A DNA stretch of 19,486 nt, from assembly GCA_934196075.1 (NCBI GenBank), contig CAKPVW010000037.1, forward strand, positions 1 through 19,486. The letters are read 5' to 3'. Below are positions 14,813-19,486 of the stretch, piece by piece (the first letter of the stretch is position 1; each line of letters begins with the position of its first letter). The DNA is from an uncultured Anaerovibrio sp. Lineage in GTDB: Bacteria > Bacillota > Negativicutes > Selenomonadales > Selenomonadaceae. A model generated the notes under the pieces. That model was not told the DNA's origin. It saw nothing but the letters and a program-made list of their open reading frames with translations, and ran no database searches. A program made the translations under genes and the position numbers.

Positions 14813-16546
14813 TTATCCTTCTTGATTCTGTCTAAACTGGATGTGGTACAGATTGCTGTACAGGCCTCCAGCTGCCAGAAGTTCCTCATGGGTACCGTGC
14901 TCCCGCAGATGCCCATTTTCCACCACAAAAATCTGATCTGCATTGAAAATAGTAGAAAGACGATGGGCAATCACAAAGGAAGTTCTCCCCACCATCAATT
15001 TATCCAAGGCATCCTGAACGATTTTTTCACTCTCTGTATCTAGAGCAGAAGTGGCCTCATCCAAAATCAGCACCCTTGGATTTTTGAGAATAGCCCTGGC
15101 AATAGCCAACCGCTGGCGCTGACCACCAGAAAGGTTCAAGCCACGCTCTCCTAATTTGGTATTATAGCCTTCAGGCAGATCCTTAATAAATTCCTCCGCA
15201 TTGGCAGCCTTGGCAGCTTCAATAACCTCCTCATCAGAGGCTTCCAAACGTCCATAGCGGATATTTTCCATTACCGTAGTGCTGAACAGCATGGTTTCCT
15301 GTGGCACCAGACCAATCTGCTCCCGCAGAGAATCTGCGGTTACCTGTCGAATATCATGGTCATCAATGGTGATAACACCAGAATCCACATCATAAAAACG
15401 AGGAATCAGATTGGCAATAGTTGATTTACCGCTGCCACTGGGGCCTACCAGAGCAATCATCTGACCTGGTTCAGCCTTGAGGGAAATATGCTGGAGAGCA
15501 GGCTGGCCTTCCTTGTAGGAAAAGGTAATATCCTTGAACTCCACCTTGCCTTTAATTGGCGGCAAAGGCTTGGCATCTGGTACATCAGTAATCTTTTCAT
15601 CCAAATCCATAATGGCAAAAACACGTTCAGCTGCTGCCATGGCCTTCTGAATAGCCGCATATACTCTGGATAAACGCTTGACAGGGTTGGCCAGATTAAC
15701 CGCATAGGTCAGGAATGCTACCAACTCACCGGCAGTAATAACCTCGTTAACAACCTCATAGCCGCCAAACCAAACAATAAAGGTAACAGCAATAGCTGCC
15801 AAAAACTCTACAGTTGGAGTCAGCAAACTGCTCAGCTTAACATTCTTCATGGCAGCCTGGAAATTACGCCAATTCTGCTCCTCAAAGCGCTTAATTTCAT
15901 AGGATTCCCGTACAAAGGACTTTACCACTCGAATGGCCGAAATGCTTTCCTGCAGCAGGGAAGTAATCTCCGCCGCCCGCTCCTGAATTACAGTGCTGGA
16001 ACGCTTCAACTTCCGACCAAATATCTTCATGGCAAAACCAACCAAAGGAATGGTCATTAGAGTCAGCAGACTAAGCTTCCAATCCAGATAAATCATCATG
16101 CCCAATGAGCCAATAAGAATCGAACTTTCTGTTACCAGCTCAATAAGATTATCCACAATAGCGCTTTGCATTACAGCCACATCGTTGGTAATATAGCTCA
16201 TTACCGTACCAGTCTGCTGTCTATCATAATAGGACATAGGCATCCGCTGAAATTTGCGGAAAAGCACACTGCGGACATCAATAATTACCCGTTGCCCTAC
16301 ATAAGATACCAGATAGCTTTGTCCATAGTAAAATACACCACGGGTAAACATTACCACTAGAATACCAGCAGCAATCAAATTCAGCATCACCATATCCTTG
16401 GACATAAGCACATCGTCTATCATGTCCTTAATAATCCAAGGCAGGTACAAATTGGCACCTGCTGCCATAATAATACATACCACAGCCAAAGCCAGCCGTC
16501 TAGTATAAGGTTTGATATATGCTAACAACCGCATGTAACTTTTCAT
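14813..16546 (-). CDS. msbA: Lipid A export ABC transporter, MsbA-type
   Basis: Homodimeric flippase that turns core-lipid A to the outer face of the inner membrane. The 577-residue half transporter has an N-terminal six-helix domain (about 15-310) and an ATPase domain with Walker A GPSGSGKST (368-376), Q-loop VPQETMLFS, signature LSGGQRQR (472-479), Walker B VLILDEATSALD (492-503) and H-loop AHRLST (527-532). The same fold serves multidrug exporters; position between lpxB and waaA-lpxK is the argument for MsbA. Its ATG overlaps the lpxB stop by 4 bases, with GGAGG seven bases upstream inside lpxB. Confidence 0.9.
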   Translation of the reverse strand: MKSYMRLLAYIKPYTRRLALAVVCIIMAAGANLYLPWIIKDMIDDVLMSKDMVMLNLIAAGILVVMFTRGVFYYGQSYLVSYVGQRVIIDVRSVLFRKFQRMPMSYYDRQQTGTVMSYITNDVAVMQSAIVDNLIELVTESSILIGSLGMMIYLDWKLSLLTLMTIPLVGFAMKIFGRKLKRSSTVIQERAAEITSLLQESISAIRVVKSFVRESYEIKRFEEQNWRNFQAAMKNVKLSSLLTPTVEFLAAIAVTFIVWFGGYEVVNEVITAGELVAFLTYAVNLANPVKRLSRVYAAIQKAMAAAERVFAIMDLDEKITDVPDAKPLPPIKGKVEFKDITFSYKEGQPALQHISLKAEPGQMIALVGPSGSGKSTIANLIPRFYDVDSGVITIDDHDIRQVTADSLREQIGLVPQETMLFSTTVMENIRYGRLEASDEEVIEAAKAANAEEFIKDLPEGYNTKLGERGLNLSGGQRQRLAIARAILKNPRVLILDEATSALDTESEKIVQDALDKLMVGRTSFVIAHRLSTIFNADQIFVVENGHLREHGTHEELLAAGGLYSNLYHIQFRQNQEG

Positions 16547-17697
16547 TTAACGACCTCCGTCCTGCTGTACTTCTCCGCTGCTGCCACAATACGCTGGGCT
16601 ACCCTGGCGGTTGCTCCTGGTGCCCCCAACTTGCTTACAGCCTCCTGCAAGCCCTGCAATACCTGCTGTTTGTAGCCAGCCTCTCTATAGAAGCGGCGAG
16701 CCGCCTCATACACCTGAGGGCCGGTAACCTGATCCTGCAGTAACTCCTGCTGTACAGCTCTGCCAGCCAAAATATTAGGCAGAGTAAAATTATCTATCTT
16801 CACCAACATTTTGCCTATAGCGTAGCTAAGAGGAGCCATGCGGTATAAAGCCACACAGGGCAATCCCATAATAGCAGCCTCCAGCACCACTGTGCCAGAG
16901 GTGGCTATGGCAAAACTGCCGATATTCATCAAATCATAATTTTTATCATGGGTAAAATGTATTGGCACCGCATATTGCTCTGCCATATGAGCCAATGTAT
17001 TTTTATCAATTCCAGAGGCCACTGGCACATAAAACTCCAAAGATGGACGTTCTTTTTTCAGCAGTACAGCTGCCTCCAGCATGGTAGGAAACAATCCCTG
17101 TATTTCCTGTTTACGGCTGCCGGGCAAAAGCAGTACCGGCTCAGCCTCAGCAGGAACCTGAAAATAAGCTCTAGCCTCTGACTCTGTCATGGTAGATTTT
17201 ACCAAATCAATTAGGGGATTTCCCTGAAAGCTTATATTCGCTCCAGCTGCCTGGTATACAGGCAATTCAAAAGGAAAAATCGCTGCCAGCTCATTGGCCA
17301 GTGCAGCACATTTTTTTGCTCTCCCCTTGCGCCAGGCCCAGGCAGAAGGTGGGATATAAGAAAAAACCGGAATGCCCATTTTGCGAGCCTTGGCTGCCAG
17401 ACGCCAATTAAAATCCGGATAATCTATCAGTACCAGCAAGTCAGGCTTTTCCTCTGCCATAAAGTTAGTCAGCTTTTTTAGCAAGGCAAAAATCCTAGAT
17501 AGATTTTTAATAACCTCCCATACTCCCATTATACTATATTCACGCATATCTGCACATAGGCGAACGCCGGCCTGTGCCATTTTAGGTCCACCAAAGCCTA
17601 TGAGCTCTGCCTCAGGCTTTAGCTGGTGAATGGCCTTGGCCAGTCCCTCTCCGTGAAGGTCTCCTGAGGCCTCTCCAGCTGACAACATAATCTTCAT
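16543..17697 (-). CDS. lpxB: Lipid A disaccharide synthase LpxB
   Basis: Peripheral inner-membrane glycosyltransferase (GT19) that joins UDP-diacylglucosamine and lipid X to the tetra-acylated disaccharide-1-phosphate. The 384-residue protein has SAGEASGDLHG (6-16), IDYPDFNWRLA, YIPPSAWAWRKGRAKK, LLPGSRKQEI and the donor-binding ATSGTVVLEAAIMGLP, all family hallmarks. I start at ATG 17697, preceded five bases upstream by GAGGG; a TTG 24 bases earlier falls in the terminator-like tract. It follows lpxI by 68 bases, the gap that holds a hairpin with a T-rich tail, and overlaps msbA by 4 bases. Confidence 0.96.
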   Translation of the reverse strand: MKIMLSAGEASGDLHGEGLAKAIHQLKPEAELIGFGGPKMAQAGVRLCADMREYSIMGVWEVIKNLSRIFALLKKLTNFMAEEKPDLLVLIDYPDFNWRLAAKARKMGIPVFSYIPPSAWAWRKGRAKKCAALANELAAIFPFELPVYQAAGANISFQGNPLIDLVKSTMTESEARAYFQVPAEAEPVLLLPGSRKQEIQGLFPTMLEAAVLLKKERPSLEFYVPVASGIDKNTLAHMAEQYAVPIHFTHDKNYDLMNIGSFAIATSGTVVLEAAIMGLPCVALYRMAPLSYAIGKMLVKIDNFTLPNILAGRAVQQELLQDQVTGPQVYEAARRFYREAGYKQQVLQGLQEAVSKLGAPGATARVAQRIVAAAEKYSRTEVVK

Positions 17698-17703
17698 ACA
17701 TTC

Positions 17704-17756
17704 CCTCAAAAAAACACACAAAAGACGCGAGAATACAAAGCTGCATCCACCGCGTC
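17704..17756 (-). terminator. Terminator- or attenuator-like hairpin between lpxI and lpxB
   Basis: On the minus strand GACGCG (17756-17751) pairs with CGCGTC (17729-17724), extended by one G-T pair. Inside, ATGCA and TGTAT can pair around the loop GCTT. The tail reads TTTTGTGTGTTTTTTT down to about 17708. It starts 9 bases after the lpxI stop and ends right at the lpxB ribosome site. Since seven or more LPS genes follow without an obvious new promoter nearby, it is more likely a partial terminator that lowers downstream expression than a full stop. Confidence 0.55.
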
Positions 17757-17765
17757 CCTGGTCCC

Positions 17766-18575
17766 TTATTCCATTGCCACAATAGTAATATCATGGGCTT
17801 CAGCCAATGCTATTACCTTATCCTTTTCCACCAGCAGGGTTCTGCCTGCTTCAATAACCAATGCAGAAGCTCCAACCTCTACCATGATTTCCATGGTTTT
17901 CATGCCCACTGCCGGTACATCAAAGCGCAAATCCTGATTCGGCTTGGCTGTCTTGGCTACCACAGCACCGCCTCTAGCCAGCTCACCGCCACGGCGTATG
18001 CAGGCATCAGTGCCCTCGATAGCCTCCAAAGCCATAACAGCCTGCTGCTTTACCACAGCAGTTTGGCCCACATCTAAACGGCCGATTTCCCGAGCCATTT
18101 TCATACCGAACTTCATATCCTGCTGTTCCTGTGGGGTAGGCTCCCGCTTGGTGAGAACACCTGGCGCTGGCATCAAGCTACGAATAAGAGCAGTCTGATC
18201 AAAAACCTCAAGACCATCCTTGGCCAGCTCCTTGACAAAGGCTAACATCAAGGTATCATCTTTGCGATCTGGCAGGGTAAACATCAAGGATAACATACGC
18301 ATATCCGGTGCGGCATGGTCACCACTGTACAAAAGCTCCTTGGTAACCTTGCCCAGCAGGGTAATCTCTGTTACCTCTTTGGCCTTCATATAGTCAATAA
18401 TAGCCTGCAGCTTGGCAACACTAATATCCGTATAATCAGCAGTACATTCCTTCAATTCAGGATCAACGCCGGGAATAAGACCTACTGCATAAACCTCATA
18501 ACCCATGGCTGCCGCGGCCTTGGCACACTCCACTGGAAGCCTGCCTACACCTGCCAGCAATCCTATTTTTTTCAT
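17766..18575 (-). CDS. lpxI: UDP-2,3-diacylglucosamine pyrophosphatase LpxI
   Basis: Hydrolyses UDP-2,3-diacylglucosamine to lipid X and UMP, the step done by LpxH in E. coli and by LpxI in many other diderms. The 269 residues have an N-terminal Rossmann-like domain opening with IGLLAGVGRLPVECAKAA (4-21) and a C-terminal catalytic domain with GQTAVVKQQAVMALEAIEGT (170-189), IRRGG and DLRFDVPAVG (215-224), the region of the catalytic aspartate described for Caulobacter LpxI. The ribosome site GGAGG is 12 bases from ATG 18575, rather long, so translation may be modest. It lies 38 bases after lpxA and before lpxB. No LpxH-like gene is in the window. Confidence 0.95.
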   Translation of the reverse strand: MKKIGLLAGVGRLPVECAKAAAAMGYEVYAVGLIPGVDPELKECTADYTDISVAKLQAIIDYMKAKEVTEITLLGKVTKELLYSGDHAAPDMRMLSLMFTLPDRKDDTLMLAFVKELAKDGLEVFDQTALIRSLMPAPGVLTKREPTPQEQQDMKFGMKMAREIGRLDVGQTAVVKQQAVMALEAIEGTDACIRRGGELARGGAVVAKTAKPNQDLRFDVPAVGMKTMEIMVEVGASALVIEAGRTLLVEKDKVIALAEAHDITIVAME

Positions 18576-18613
18576 AAAAACAATCAGCCTCCAGCAAATT
18601 TTATCTAACCAAA

Positions 18614-19483
18614 TCAGTCCTCAGATTCTTCTACTTCTTCAGCCTCTGAGGATTTGTCCCCCTGCTTCTTGTCACCGACATGACCAGCAGGGCGGCAAAT
18701 GCCACGATCTGCATTGCGTAGGAATTGCAGCATATGCTCCACCTCTGGGCAGGATTCAACCTCCTGCTCTATAGCAGAAATCGCATCCTTCAATCTCAGT
18801 CCGGAACGATATAATAGACGATAAGCCAGCTTAATCTGACGACGGTTGGCTGGAGCAATACCTGCTCTAGCAATACCCACACTATTCAAACCACAAGCTC
18901 TAGCTGGGAAGCCATCTACAATGGTATACGGTACAACATCATGTATATTGCGGGACATACCGCTGATCATGGACTGCTTGCCAACCCGGACAAACTGATG
19001 CACACCAGCTTTGCCGCCAATAATAGCCCGGTCCTCCACCACTACATGGCCTGCCACCATGGCCGCATTGGCCATAATAACATTGTTGCCCAATATGCAG
19101 TTGTGAGCCACATGTACATATGCCATCAGCAGACAGTCATCACCAATCTTGGTGACCTCGCCTTCACCAGTAGCTCTATGAATGGTACAAAATTCATGAA
19201 CCTTGGTGCGGTTGCCAATAATGGTATAGCTCTTTTCCCCAGCAAATTTCAAATCCTGAGGTTCCTCACCAATGGACGCTCCCTGAAAAATATGACAATC
19301 CTTACCTATCTTAGTCCATCCAGTAATGACCACACTTGGCCCTACAATAGTTCCCTCATCAATTTCTACATTTTCGCCAATTACGGTAAATGGGCCTATT
19401 TCCACATTCTTACCGATCTTTGCGTTTGGATGAACAACCGCAAAATTATGTATCTTTGCAGTAACATCAAAGTTATCCGCCAT
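18614..19483 (-). CDS. lpxA: UDP-N-acetylglucosamine acyltransferase LpxA, with acidic C-terminal tail
   Basis: Trimeric left-handed beta-helix enzyme that adds a 3-hydroxyacyl chain from acyl carrier protein to UDP-GlcNAc, the first step of lipid A synthesis. Hexapeptide repeats run from about 9 to 200. HVAHNC holds His127, matching catalytic His125 of E. coli; His146 and His162 match His144 and His160. Gly175 falls where E. coli has the acyl-length-setting Gly173, which hints at a fairly long chain. The core ends near RGICR (about 267), as in the 262-residue E. coli enzyme, and an unusual hydrophilic tail of about 22 residues, mostly Glu/Asp/Ser/Lys, follows to 289. The three bases before the ATG read TAA, perhaps the stop of an upstream gene outside the window, so its ribosome site cannot be seen. 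Confidence 0.96.
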   Translation of the reverse strand: MADNFDVTAKIHNFAVVHPNAKIGKNVEIGPFTVIGENVEIDEGTIVGPSVVITGWTKIGKDCHIFQGASIGEEPQDLKFAGEKSYTIIGNRTKVHEFCTIHRATGEGEVTKIGDDCLLMAYVHVAHNCILGNNVIMANAAMVAGHVVVEDRAIIGGKAGVHQFVRVGKQSMISGMSRNIHDVVPYTIVDGFPARACGLNSVGIARAGIAPANRRQIKLAYRLLYRSGLRLKDAISAIEQEVESCPEVEHMLQFLRNADRGICRPAGHVGDKKQGDKSSEAEEVEESED

Positions 19484-19486
19484 TTA

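Noticed and set aside
1..19486. CRISPR arrays, tRNA or rRNA genes, riboswitches
   Set aside because: Reading by eye found no spaced direct repeats and no tRNA-like or rRNA-like sequence. Gaps between genes are mostly too short for a riboswitch; the longest (9088-9192) is explained by a promoter and leader.

Overview
The window is most likely chromosomal DNA from a diderm Firmicute of the class Negativicutes, probably family Selenomonadaceae. It holds an almost complete lipid A / KDO / LPS-export gene set, yet several proteins are Firmicute-like: a ComEB-type dCMP deaminase, LpxI in place of LpxH, and a metal-dependent KdsA. The genus is a guess; base composition looks moderate (mid-40s % GC by eye).

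Layout. From 19483 down to 587 every gene lies on the minus strand, closely packed, often with 4-nt ATGA overlaps. In transcription order: lpxA, lpxI, lpxB (early lipid A); msbA (flippase); a fused waaA-lpxK (KDO transferase plus lipid A 4'-kinase); kdsB, kdsA, kdsD, kdsC (the four KDO-making enzymes); lpxL-like late acyltransferase; lptC, lptA, lptB, lptF/G (LPS export bridge); a DUF3084-like membrane coiled-coil protein; a YqgF/RuvC-fold protein; comEB; then wecA and wecB for starting an undecaprenyl-linked glycan and making UDP-ManNAc. The last three bases of the window read TAA on the minus strand, directly before the lpxA ATG. That could be the stop of an upstream gene, and the cluster probably continues past the right edge.

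Transcription. Two intergenic promoters match the sigma-70/A consensus: one before lpxL (9123-9152) and one before wecA (2835-2863). A terminator-like hairpin with a T-rich tail lies between lpxI and lpxB (17704-17756), and a clear intrinsic terminator (536-571) ends the wecAB unit. The run of minus-strand genes is therefore probably several overlapping transcription units rather than one.

The left 586 bases differ. They are AT-rich, coded on the plus strand, and hold the 3' remnant of an IS91-like transposase with an internal deletion and frameshift, a 52-codon small gene right behind it, and a perfect 34-bp palindrome. This is a decayed mobile-element scar converging on the LPS cluster.

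How the genes work together: lpxA, lpxI and lpxB make lipid A disaccharide; the LpxK half of the fusion phosphorylates it and the WaaA half adds KDO supplied by KdsD/A/C/B; LpxL adds a secondary acyl chain; MsbA flips the product; LptB/F(G)/C/A moves it to the outer membrane. The DUF3084-like/YqgF-like pair downstream of lptF/G is the least understood part and the best candidate for an undescribed envelope function.
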